Source: Calliopsis andreniformis
Taxonomy: Eukaryota > Arthropoda > Insecta > Hymenoptera > Andrenidae
Reading direction: 5' to 3'
Length of the DNA: 64,000 bases
Assembly (NCBI RefSeq): GCF_051401765.1
Contig: NW_027480567.1
Span: 806,001-870,000, forward strand
The notes beneath the pieces were generated by a model, which saw nothing but the letters and a program-made list of their open reading frames with translations, had not been told where the DNA came from and ran no database searches. The translations under genes were made by a program, and so were the position numbers. This document shows, one piece after another, positions 25,199 to 38,077 of the stretch (its first letter is position 1; every line of letters starts with the position of its first letter).

Positions 25199-25893
25199 GT
25201 GATGAGAATCGTTGTTTGTGGGTAGAGATCTGAAGATTGCAGATTGAGTAGTGAGTATTGAAAACTGTGAATTGAGGATATTCTATTCAGTATTGAGGAT
25301 TTACAGCTGATTGTTGAGGACTGAGGGCCGTAGACTGAGAATTCAGGATTGAGGATTCAGAATTGAGGTTTGAGGACTGAGGATTGAGGATTGAAGATTG
25401 AGTATTGAGGATTGAAGATTGAGGATTGTGGATTGAAGATTGAGGATTGAGGAATGAGGATTGAGGATTGAGGATGAGTGCTAGAGTGTTGAGGATTGAG
25501 GTTTGAGGACTGAGGACTGAGGATTGTGGATTGAGAATTGAGGATTGAGGATCGAGAATTGGAGATTGAGGATTGGGTATTGAGGATTGAAGAATGAGGG
25601 TTGAGGATTGAGGATTGAGGATTGAGGATTGAAGATTGAGAATTGAGGATTGAAGACTGACGATTGAGGATTGAGGATTGAGGATTGAAGTTTGAGTATT
25701 GAGGATTGAAGATTGAGGGTTGAGGATTGAGGATTGAAGGTTGAGGATTTGGGACTGAGGATTGAAGATTGAGGATCGAGGATTGACGATTGAGGATTGA
25801 GGATTGAGGATGGAGGATTGAAGACTGAGGATTGGGTATTGAGGATTGAACATTGAGAATTGAGGGATGGGGATTGAGGATTGAGGATTGAGG

Positions 25894-26900
25894 ATTGAGG
25901 ATTGAAGATTGAGGATTGGTTATTGAGGATTGAAGATTGAGGATTCAGGACAGAGGATTCAGAATTGAGGTTTGAGGACTGAGGATTGAGGATTCAAGAT
26001 TGAGTATTGAGGATTGAGGATTGAGGATTGAAGATTGAGGATTGAGGATTGAGGGTTGTGGATTGAGGTCGAGGACTGAGGTTTGAGTATTGATGTTTGA
26101 AGTATGAGGATTGAGGATTCAGGATTGATGATTGAGGATTGAGGATTGAAGATTGAGGATTCGGTATTGAGGATTGAAGAACGAGGATTGAGGATTGAGG
26201 ATTGAGGATTGAGGATTGCAGATTGAGTATTGACGATCGAAGATTGAGGATTGAGCATTGAGTATTGAGGATTGAGGATTGAGGATTGAGGATTGAGGAT
26301 TGAAGATTGAGTAATGGGGATTGAAGATTGAGGATTGAGGATTGGGGTTGAGGATTGAGGATTGAAGATTGAGGATTGGGGATTGAGGATTGAAGATTGA
26401 GGATATAGGATTGAGGATTCAGAATTGAGGTTTGAGGACTGAGTATTGAGGATTGAAGGTTGAGTATTGAGGATTGAGCACTGAGGATTGAAGATTGAGG
26501 ATTGAGGATTGAGGATGAGGGCTGAGGATTGAGGATTGAGGTTTGAGGACTGAGGACTGAGGATTGAGGATTGAGAATTGAGGATTGAGGATTGAGGATT
26601 GATGATTGAGCACTGGGTATTGAGGATTGAAGAATGAGTATTGAGGATTGAGGATAGAGGATTGAGGATTGAAGATTGAGTATTGAGGAATGAAGACTGA
26701 CGATTGAGGGTTGAGTATTGATGTTTGAGATCTGAGGATCGAGCATTGAGGATTGAGAATTGAGGATTGAGGATTGAGGATAGAAGATTGAGGATTGGGT
26801 ATTGAGGATTGAAGAATGAGGATTGAGGATTGAGGATTGAAGACTGAGGATTGAAGATTCAGTATTGAGGAATGAAGGTTGAGGATTGTGGATTGAGGAT
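25894..26900 (+). repeat. 1-kb heptamer segment, right copy (offset 2,264)
   Basis: It is the partner of 23,630-24,636. It is followed directly by a second duplicated piece, 26,897-27,217, which matches 25,521-25,841 at offset 1,376. The two nested duplications together account for the extra 1,376 bp between 25.8 and 27.2 kb relative to the distal copy at 56.8 kb. Confidence 0.76.
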
Positions 26901-29900
26901 TGTGGATTGAGAATTGAGGATTGAGGATCGAGAATTGGAGATTGAGGACTGGGCATTGAGGATTGAAGAATGAGGGTTGAGGATTGAGGATTGAGGATTG
27001 AGGATTGAATATGGAGAATTGAGGATTGAAGACTGACGATTGAGGATTGAGGATTGAGGATTGAAGTTTGAGTATTGAGGATTGAAGATTGAGGGTTGAG
27101 GATTGAGGATTGAAGGTTGAGGATTTGGGACTGAGGATTGAAGATTGAGGATCGAGGATTGACGATTGAGGATTGAGGATTGAGGATGGAGGATTGAAGA
27201 CTGAGGATTGGGTATTGAGAATTGAACATTGAGGATTGAGGGATGAGGATTGAGGATTGAGGATTGAGGATTGAAGATTGAATATTGATAATTGAAGATT
27301 GTGGATTGAGGATTGAGGGTTGTGGATTGAGGACGAGGACTGAGGGTCGAGTATTGATGTTTGAAGTATGAGGACTGAGGATTCAGGATTGAGAATTGAG
27401 GATTGAGGATTGAGGACTGAAGATTGAGGATTCGGTATTGAGGATTGAAGAATGAGTATTGAGGATTGAGGATTGGGGATTGAGGATTGCAGATTCAGTA
27501 TTGAGGATTGAGGATTGAGGATTGAGTATTGAGGATTGAGGATTGAGGATTGAAGATTGAGTATTGAGGATTGCAGATTGAGGATTAAGGATTGAGGATT
27601 GAGGATTGAGGATTGAAGATTGCGGATTGGGGATTGAGGATTGAAGATTGAGGATTCAGGATTGACGATACAGAATTGAGGTTTGAGGACTGAGGATTGA
27701 GGATTGAAGGTTGAGGATTGAGGATTGAAGATTGAGGATTGAGGATTGAGGATGAGGGCTGAGGATTGAGGATCGAGGTTTGAGGGCTGAGGACTGAGGA
27801 TTGAGGATTGAGAATTGAGGATTGAGGATTGAGGATTGAAGATTGAGGATTGGGTATAGAGGATTGAAGAATGACGATTGTGGATTGAGAATGGGGGATT
27901 GAGGATTGAGGATTGAAGATTGATTATTGAGGATTGAAGGCAGACGATTGAGGATTGAGGATTGAGGATTGATGATTGAGGATTGAGCGTTGGGGATTGA
28001 GAATTGAGGATTGAGGATTGAAGATTGGGTATTGAGGGTCGAAGATTGAGGATTGAGGACTGAGGATTGAGGATTGACGATGAGGGCTGAGGGTTGAGGG
28101 TTGAGGTTTGAGGATTGAGGACTGAGGATTGAGGATTGAGAATTGAGGATTGAGGATTGAGGATTGTGGATTGAGGATTGAGTATTGAGGATTGAAGTTT
28201 GAGTATTGAGTATTGAAGATTGAGTATTGAGGATTGAGTGTTGAGGATTGAGGATTGAAGATTGAGGATTGGGGATTGAGGATTGAAGATTGAGGATTCA
28301 GGATTGAGAATTGAGGATTGAGGATTGAAGATTGAGTATTGAGGATTGAAGATTGAGGTTTGAGGACTGAGGATTGAGGATTGAGGATTGAGGATTGAGG
28401 GTTGAGGTTTGAAGATTGAGGATTGGGGACTGAGTATAGAGGGTTGAGTGATGAGAATTGACGTTTGTGTATAGAGATCTGAAGATTGCAGATTGAGTAT
28501 TGAGTATTGAAAACAGTGAATTGAGGATGTTCTATTGAGGATTGAGGACTGACAACTGACTGTTAGGACTCAGGGCTGAAGGTTGAGGATTCAGGATTGA
28601 GGATTCAGGAATGAGGTTTGAGGACTGAGGATTGAGGATTGAGGATTGAGGATTGGAGATTGAGGATTGGGGACTCAGTGTTGAGGGTTGAGTGATGAGA
28701 ATTGATGTTTGTGGATAGAGATTTGAAGATTGCAGTTTGAGTATTGAGTATTGAAAGCTGTGAATTGATGATATGCTATTGAGGATTGAGGATTGATAAC
28801 TGATTGTTGAGGACTGAGGGCTGAAGATTGAGGATTCAGGATTGCGGATTCAGGATTGAGGTTTGAGGACTGAGGATTGAGGATTGAAGATTGAAGATTG
28901 GGTATTGCGGATTGAACATTGAGGGCTGAGGATTAAGGATTGAGGATTGAGGATTGAGGATTGAAGATTGAATATTGATGATTGAAGATTGAGGACTGAG
29001 GATCGAAGATTGAGGATTGGGTATTGAGGATCGAAGTATGAGGATTGAGGATTGAGGATTGAGGATTGAGTGTTGGGGATTGAGAATTGAGGATTGAGGA
29101 TTGAAGATTGAGTATTCAGGATTGGACATTGACGACTGAGGATTGAGTATTGAGGATCGAGAATTGAGGATTGAGGATTGAAGATTGAGGGTTGAGGATT
29201 GAGGATTGAAGATTGAGGATTTGGGACTGAGGATTGAAGATTGAGGATCGAGGATTGAGGATTGAGGATTGAGGATTGAGGATTGGGGATTGACGATGAG
29301 GGCTGAGGGTTGAGGATTGAGGTTTGAGGATTGAGGACTAAGGATTGAAGATTGAGAATTGAGGATTGAGGATTGAGGATTGAAGGTTGAGTATTGGGTA
29401 TGGAGGATTGAAGAATGAGGATAGAAGATTGAGGATTGACTATTGAGAATTGAGGATTGAGGATTGAGGATTGAAGATTGAGGATTGCTTATTGAGGATT
29501 GAAGAATGAGGATTAAGGATTGAGGATTGAGGATTGAATACTGAGGACTGAGTGTTGAGGGTTGAGTGATGAGAATTGATGTCTGTGGATAGAGGTTTGA
29601 ATATCGCAGATTGAGTATTGAGTATTGAAAACTGTGAATTGAGGATATTCTATTGAGTATTGAGGATTGACAACTGATTGTTGAGCACTGAGGGCCGTAG
29701 ATTGAGAATTCAGGATTGAGGATTCAGAATTGAGGTTTGAGGACTGAGGATTGAGGATTGAAGATTGAGTATTGAGGATTGAAGATTGAAGATTGAGGAT
29801 TTGGGACTGAGGATTGAAGATTGACGATTGAGGATTGAGGATTGAGGATTGAGGATTGAACATTGAGTACTGAGTGTTGAGGGTTGAGTGATGAGAATTG

Positions 29901-32900
29901 ATGTTTGTGGATAGAGGTTTGAAGATTGCAGATTGAGTATTGCGTATTGAAAACTCAGAACTGAGGATATTCTATTGAGGATTGAGGATTGACAATTGAT
30001 TGTTGAGGTCTGAGGGCCGAAGATAGAGGGTTCAGGATTGAGGATTCATAATTGAGGTTTGAGGACTGAGGATTGAGGATTGAAGATGGAGTATTGAGGA
30101 TTGAAGATTGAGGATTGAGGATTGAAGATTGAGGATTGGGTATTGAGGATTGAAGAATGAGGATTGAGGAATGAGTATTGAGGATTGAGGATTGTGTATT
30201 GAAGATTGAGTATTGAGGATTGAATGCTGACGATTGAGGATTGAGGATTGAGGATTGAGTATTGAGGATTGAGGATTGAGGATTGAGGATTGAGGATTGA
30301 GGATTGAGGATTGAGGATTGAGGATTGGGGATTGACGATGAGGGCTGAGGGTTGAGGATTGAGGTTTGAGGATAGAGGACTAAGGATTGAGGATTGAGAA
30401 TTCAGGATTGAGGATTGAGGATTGAAGATTGAGTATTGGGTATTGAGGATTGAAGAATGAGGATTGAAGATTGAGGATTGACTATTGAAAATTGAGGATA
30501 GAGGATTGAGGATTGAAGATTGAGGATTGGGGATTGAAGGTTGAATATTCAGGATTGGAGATTGACGATTGAGGATTGAGGATTGAGGATCGAGGATTGA
30601 GGATTGAGGATTGAGAGTTGAGGATTGAGGATTGGATATTGACTACTGAGGATTGAAGATTGAGGATTGAGGATTGAGGTTTGAGGATTGACGATGAGGG
30701 CTGAGGGTTGAGGATTGAGGTTTGAGGACTGAGGACTGAGGATTGAGGATTGAGAATTGGGGATAGAGTATTGAGGATTGAAGATTGACGATTGAGGATT
30801 GAGGATTGAGGATTGGGGATTGAGGATTGAGGATTGAGGATTGAGGATTGAGGATTGAGTATTGAGGATTGAACTTTGAGGATTGGGTATCGCGGATTGA
30901 ACATTGAGGATTGAGGATTGATAATTGAGTATTGACGATTGAGGACTGCAGATTGTATATTGATGATTGAAGATTGATGATTGAGGATTGAGGGTTGTGG
31001 ATTGAGGACGAGGACAGAGGGTTGAGTATTGATGTTTGAGGTCTGAGGACCGAGGATTGAGGATTGAGAATTGAGGATTGAGAATTGAGGATTGAAGATA
31101 GAGGATTGGGTATTGAGGATTGAAGAATGAGGACTGAGGATTGAGGATTGAGGATTGAGGAATGAGGATTGAGGATTGAGGATTGAGGATTGAGGATTGA
31201 AGATTGAGTATTGAGGATTGAAGATTGAGTATTGAGGGTTGAAGATTGATGATTGAGGTTTGGGGACTGAGGATTGAGGATTGAGGATTGAGGATTGAGG
31301 ATTGAGGATTGAGGATTGAGGATTGAGGATTGAGGATTGAAGATTGATGATTGAGGTTTGGGGACTGAGGATTGAGGATTGAGGATTGAGGATTGAGGAT
31401 TGAGGATTGAGGATTGAGGATTGAGGATTGAGTGTTGAGGATTGAACTTTGAGGATTGGGTATCGCGGATTGAACATTGAGGATTGAGGATTGATAATTG
31501 AGTATTGACGATTGAGGACTGAAGATTGTATATTGATGATTGAAGATTGAGGGTTGAGGACTGAGGGTTGTGGATTGAGGACGAGGACTGAGGGTTGAGT
31601 ATTGATGTTTGAGGTCTGAGGACCGAGGATTGAGGATTGAGAATTGAGGATGGAGTATTGAGGATTGAAGATTGAGGATAGGGTATTGAGGATTGAAGAA
31701 TGAGGATTGAGGATTGAGGATTGAGGATTGAGGAATGAAGATTGAGGATTGAGGATTGAGGATTGAGGATTGAAGATTGAGTATTGAGGATTGAAGATTG
31801 AGGATTGAGGATTGAGGATTGAGGATTGAGGATTGAAGATTGAGTACAGGGTACTGAGTGCTGAGGGTTGAGTGATGAGAATTAATGTTTGTGGATAGAG
31901 ACTTGAAGATTGCAGATTGAGTATTGCGTATTGAAAACACGGAACTGAGGATATTCTATTGAGGATTGAGGATTGACAACTCATTGTTGAGGACTGAGGG
32001 CCGAAGAATTAAGATTCAGGATTGAGGATTCAGGATTGAGATTTGAGGACTGAGTATTGAGGTTTGAGGATTGAGGATTGAGGATTGAGGATTGAAGATT
32101 GAGGATTGGGTATTGAGCATTGAACATTGAGGATTGAGGGATGAGGATTGAGGATCGCGGATTGAGTATTGAGGATTGAATATTGATGATTGAAGATTGA
32201 GGATTGACGGTTGTGGAATGAGGACGAGGACTGAGCGTTGAGTATTCATGTTTGAAGCATGAGGATTGGGAATTCAGGATTGAGAATTGAGGATTCAGGA
32301 TTGAGGATTGAAGATTGAGGATTCGGTATTGAGGATTGAAGAATGAGGATTGAGGATTCAGGATTGAGGATTGAGGATTGCACATTGAGTATTGAGGATT
32401 GAAGATTAAGGATTGATGATTGAGCATTGAGGATTGAGGATTGAGGATTGAGGATTGAGGATTGAAGATTGAGTATTGAGGATTGAAGATTGAGGATTGT
32501 GGATTGAGGATTGAGGATTCAGGATTGAGGATTGAAGATTGAGGATTGGGTATTGAGGATTGAAGGTTGAGGATTCAGGATTGAGGATTCAGAATTGAGG
32601 TTTGATGACTGAGGATTGAGGATTGAAGATTGAGTATTGAGGGTTGAGGATTGAGGATTGAAGATTGAGGATTGAGGGTTGAGGATTGAGGATGAGGGCT
32701 GAGGGTTGAGGATTGAGGTTTGAGAACTGAGGACTGAGGATTGAGGGTTGAGAATTGAGGATTGAGCATTGAGGATTGAACTTTGAGGATTGGGTATCGC
32801 GGATTGAACAGTGAGGATTGAGGATTGATAATTGAGTATTGAGGATTGAGGACTGAAGATTGTATATTGATGATTGAAGGTTGAGGATTGAGGATTGAGG

Positions 32901-33615
32901 GTTGTGGATTGAGGACGAGGACTGAGGGTTGAGTATTGATGTTTGAGGTCTGAGGACCGAGGATTGAGGATTGAGAATTGAGGATTGAGGATTGAGAACT
33001 GAGGATTGACGACTGAGGATTGAAGATTGAGTATTGGGTATTGACGATTGAAGAATGAGGATTGAAGATTGAGGATTGGGGATTGAGAGTTGAGGATTGA
33101 GGATTGAGGATTGGGTGTTGAGGATTGAAGAATGAGGATTGAGGATAGAGGATTGAGGATTGAGGATTGAATATTGAGTATTGAGGATTCACGATTGACG
33201 ATTGAGGATTGAGGATTGAGAATTGAGGATTGAATATTGAGGACTGAGTGTTGAGGGTTGAGTGATGAGGATTGATGTTTGTGGATAGAGGTTTGAAGAT
33301 TGCAGATTGAGTATTGAGTATTGAAAACTGTGAATTAAGGATATTCTATTGAGGATTGAGGATTCACAACTGATTGTTGAGGACTGAGGGCCGAAGATTG
33401 AGGATTCAGGATTGAGGATTCAGAATTGAGGTTTGAGGGCTGAGGATTGAGGATTGAAGATTGAGTATTGTGGATTGAAGATTGAGGATTGAGGATTGAG
33501 GATTGAGGATTGAGGATTGAGGATGAGTGCTGAGGGTTGAGGATTGAGGTTTGAGGACTGAGGACTGAGGATTGAGGGTTGAGAATTGAGGATTGAGGAT
33601 TGAACTTTGAGGATT

Positions 33616-33786
33616 GGGTATCGCGGATTGAACATTGAGGATTGAGGATTGATAATTGAGTATTGACGATTGAGGACAGAAGATTGTATATTGATGATTG
33701 AAGATTGAGGATTGAGGATTGAGGGTTGTGGATTGAGGACGAGGACTGAGGGTTGAGTATTGATGTTTGAGGTCTGAGGACCGAGG
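33616..33786 (+). repeat. Composite heptamer module with ATCGCGG (reference copy)
   Basis: It starts at GGGTATCGCGGATTGAAC, and about 67 bp later continues with TTGTATATTGATGATTG, GGTTGTGGATTGAGG and GACGAGGACTGAGG, ending at CTGAGGACCGAGG. GACGAGGAC contains a six-base unit, so the heptamer register slips by one inside the module. Other starts: 30,885; 31,458; 32,792; 35,210; 35,693; 36,955; 41,701; 48,072; 51,884; 60,510; 61,160; 61,643; 62,905. The ATCGCGG word alone also occurs at about 40.45, 45.31, 47.81 and 51.63 kb. The GACGAGGAC half also occurs alone, for example at 27,331. Confidence 0.78.
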
Positions 33787-34029
33787 ATTGAGGATTGAGA
33801 ATTGAGGATTGAGTATTGAGGATTGAAGATTGAGGATTGGGTATTGAGGATTGAAGAATGAGGATTGAGGATTGAGGATTGAGGATTGAGGAATGAAGAT
33901 TGAGGATTGAGGATTGAGGATTGAGGATTGAAGATTGAGTATTGAGGATTGAAGGTTGAGGATTGAGGATTGAGGATTGAGGATTGAGGATTGAAGATTG
34001 AGGATAGGGGACTGAGTGTTGAGGGTTGA

Positions 34030-34164
34030 GTGATGAGAATTGATGTTTGTGGATAGAGACTTGAAGATTGCAGATTGAGTATTGCGTATTGAAAACTCTG
34101 AACTGAGGATATTCTATTGAGGATTGAGGATTGACAACCCATTGTTGAGGACTGAAGGCCGAAG
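34030..34164 (+). repeat. 135-bp conserved module, subtype b (reference copy)
   Basis: It has the same length as subtype a, but reads AAAACTCTGAACTGAGG or a close variant before GATATTCTATTG, and usually TTGCGTATTG instead of TTGAGTATTG. Starts: 29,888; 31,872; 34,030; 36,105; 39,752; 59,338; 60,924; 62,055 (8 copies). Confidence 0.82.
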
Positions 34165-37100
34165 AATTAAGATTCAGGATTGAGCATTCAGGATTGAGAT
34201 TTGAGGACTGAGTATTGAGGTTTGAGGATTGAGGATTGCGGATTGAGGATTGAAGATTGAGGATTGGGTATTGAGCATTGAACATTGAGGATTGACGGAT
34301 GAGGATTGAGGATCGCGGATTGAGGATTTAGGATTGAATATTGATGATTGATGATTGAGGATTGACGGTTGTGGATTGAGGACGAGGACTGAGGGTTGAG
34401 TATTGATGTTTGAAGTATGAGGATTGGGAATTCAGGATTGAGAACTGAGGATTCAGGATTGAGGATTGAAGATTGAGGATTCGGTATTGAGGATTGAAGA
34501 ATGAGGATTGAGGATTCAGGATTGAGGATTGAGGATTGCAGATTGAGTATTGAGGATTGAAGTTTGAGGATTGAGGATTGAGCATTGAGGATTGAGGATT
34601 GAGGATTGAGGATTGAGGATTGAATATTGAGTATTGAGGATTGAGGATTGAGGATTGTGTATTGAGGATTGAGGATTGAGAATTGAAGATTGAGGATTGG
34701 GTATTGAGGATTGAAGGTTGAGGATTCAGGATTGAGGATTCAGAATTGAGGTTTGATGACTGAGGATTGAGGATTGAAGATTGAGTATTGAGGGTTATAG
34801 GATTGAGGATTGAAGATTGAGGATTGAGGGTTGAGCATTGAGGATGAGGGCTGAGGGTTGAGGATTGAGGTATGAGGACTGAGGACTGAGGATTGAGGGT
34901 TGAGAATTGAGGATTGAGGATTGACGATTGGAGATTGAGGATTGGGTATTGAGGATTGAAGAATGAGGATTGAGGATTGAGGATTGAGGATTGAGGATTG
35001 AAGATTGAGTATTGAGGATTGAAGACCGACGATTGAGGATTGAGGATTGAGGATTGGGTATTGAGGATTGAGGATTGAAGGTTGAGTATTGAGGATTGAA
35101 GGTTGATGATTGAGGTTTGGGGACTGAGGATTGAGGATTGAGGATTGAGGATTGAGGATTGAGGATTGAGGATTGAGGATTGAGCATTAAGGATTGAAGT
35201 TTGAGGATTGGGTATCGCGGATTGAACAGTGAGGATTGAGGATTGATAATTGAGTATTGAGGATTGAGTACTGAAGGTTGTATATTGATGATTGAAGATT
35301 GAGGATTGAGGATTGAGGTTTGTGGATTGAGGAAGAGGACTGAGAGTTGAGTATTGATGTTTGAGGTCTGAGGACCGAGGATTGAGGATTGAGAATTGAG
35401 GATTGAGTATTGAGGATTGAAGATTGAGGATTGGGTATTGAGGATTGAAGAATGAGGATTGAGGATTGAGGATTGAGGATTGAGGAATGAAGATTGAGGA
35501 TTGAGGATTGAGGATTGAGGATTGAGGATTGAAGATTGAATATTGAGGTTTGAAGATTGAGTATTGAGGATTGAAGATTGATGATTGAGGTTTGGGGACT
35601 GAGGATTGAGGATTGAGGATTGAGGATTGAGGATTGAGGATTGAGGATTGAGGATTGAGGATTGAGTATTGAGGATTGAACTTTGAGGACTGGGGATCGC
35701 GGATTGAACATTGAGGATTGAGGATTGATAATTGAGTATTGACGATTGAGGACTGAAGGTTGTATATTGATGATTGAAGAATGAGGATTGAGGATTGAGG
35801 GTTGTGGATTGAGGACGTGGACTGATGGTTGTGTATTGATGTTTGAGGTCTGAGGAGCGAGGATTGAGGATTGAGAATTGTGGATTGAGTATTGAGGATT
35901 GAAGGTGAGGATTGGGTATTGAGGATTGAAGAATGAGGATTGAGGATTGAGGATTGAGGATTGAGGAATGAAGATTGAGGATTGAGGATTGAGGACTGAG
36001 TATTGAAGATTGAGTATTGAGGATTGAAGATTGAGGATTGAGGATTGAGGATTGAGGATTGAGGATTGAAGATTGACGATAGGGGACTGAGTGTTGAGGG
36101 TTGAGTGATGAGAATTGATGTTTCTGGATAGAGACTAGAAGATTGCAGATTGAGTATTGCGTATTGAAAACTCTGAACTGAGGATATTCTATTGAGGATT
36201 GAGGATTGACTACTCATTGTTGAGGACTGAGGGCCGAAGAATTAAGATTCAGGATTGAGGATTCAGGATTGAGATTTGAGGACAGAGTATTGAGGTTTGA
36301 GGATTGAGGATTGAGGATTGAAGATTGAGGATTGGGTATTGATCATTGAACATTGAGGATTGAGGGATGAGGATTGAGGATCGCGTATTGAGGATTGAGG
36401 ATTGAATATTGATGATTGAAGATTGAGGATTGACGGTTGTGTATTGAGGACGAGGACTGAGGGTTGAGTATTGATGTTTGAAGTATGAGGATTGGGAATT
36501 CAGGATTGAGAATTGAGGATTCAGGACTGAGGATTGAAGATTGAGGATTGGGTATTGAGGACTTAAGGTTGAGGATTCAGGATTGAGGATTCAGAATTGA
36601 GGTTTGATGACTGAGGATTGAGGATTGAAGATTGAGTATTGAGGGTTGAGGATTGAGGATTGAAGATTGAGGATTGAGGGTTGAGGATTGAGGATGAGGG
36701 CTGAGGGCTGAGGGTTGTGGATTGAGCTTTGAGGACTGAGGACTGAGGATTGAGGATTGAGAATTGAGAATTGGGGATTGAGGATTGAAGATTGAGTATT
36801 GGGCATTGAGGATTGAAGACTGAGTATTGAGGATTGATTGTTGAGGATTGAAGATTGAGGATTGAGGTTTGGGGACTGAGGATTGAGGATTGAGGATCGA
36901 GGATTGAGGATTAAGCATTGAGGATTGAGTATTGAGGATTGAACATTGAGGATTGGGTATCGCGGATTGAACATTGAGGATTGAGGATTGAGGATTGAGT
37001 ATTGAGGATTGAGGACTGAAGATTGTATATTGATGATTGAAGATTGAGGATTGAGGATTGAGGGTTGTGGATTGTGGACGAGGACTGAGGGTTGAGTATT

Positions 37101-37942
37101 GATGTATGAGGTATGAGGATCGAGGATTGAGGATTGAGATGTGGGGATTGAGGATTGAGGATTGAAGATTGGGGATTGGGTATTGAGGATTGAAGAATGA
37201 GGATTGAAGATTGAGGATTGAGGATTGAGAATTGAGGATTGAGGATTGAGGATTGAAGATTGAGAATTGGGTATTGACGATTGAAGAATGAGGATTAAGG
37301 ATTGAGGATTGAGGATTGAGTATTGAAGATTGAGTATTGAGGATTGAAGTATGAGGATTGGGAATTCAGGATTGAGAAATAAGGATTCAGGATTGAGGAT
37401 TGAGGATTGAGGATTCGGTATTGAGGATTGAAGAATGAGGATTGAGGATTGAGGATTGAGGATTGAGTATTGAAGATTGAGTATTGAGGATTGAAGTATG
37501 AGGATTGGGAATTCAGGATTGAGAATTGAGGATTCAGGATTGAGGATTGAAGATTGAGGATTCGGTATTGAGGATTGAAGAATGAGGATTGAAGATTCAG
37601 GATTGAGGATTGAGGATTGCAGACTGAGTATTGAGAATTGAAGATTGAGGATTGAGGATTGAGCATTGAGGATTGAGGATTGAGGATTGAAGATTGAGTA
37701 TTGAGGATTGAAGATTGAGGATTGTGGATTGAGGATTGAGGATTGAGGATTGCAGATTGAGTATTGAGGATTGAAGATTGAGGTTTGAGGATTGAGCATT
37801 GAGGATTGAGGATTGAGGATTGAGGATTGAGTATTGAGGATTGAGGATTGAATATTGAGTATTGAGGATGGACGATTGACGATTGAGGATTGAGGATTGA
37901 GAATTGAGGATTGAATATTGAGGACTGAGTGTTGAGGGATGA

Positions 37943-38077
37943 GTGATGAGAATTGATGTTTGTGGATAGAGGTTTGAAGATTGCAGATTGAGTATTGAGT
38001 ATTGAAAACTGTGAATTGAGGATATTCTGTTGAGGATTGAGGATTGACAACTGATTGTTGAGGACTGGTGGCCGAAG
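37943..38077 (+). repeat. 135-bp conserved module, subtype a (reference copy)
   Basis: The module runs from GTGATGAGAATTGATG through TGTTTGTGGATAGAG, TTGCAGATTGAG, AAAACTGTGAATTG, GATATTCTATTG and GACAACTGATTGTTG to GGCCGAAG. It is in heptamer register throughout, but most heptamers differ from the consensus. Subtype a has TGTGAATTG before GATATTC. Starts of subtype a: 25,199; 28,448; 28,692; 29,566; 33,262; 37,943; 39,076; 42,892; 44,709; 49,584; 53,284; 54,899; 56,158; 57,898; 58,142; 59,016; 63,893 (17 copies). This copy has GATATTCTGTTG in place of TCTATTG. Confidence 0.83.
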
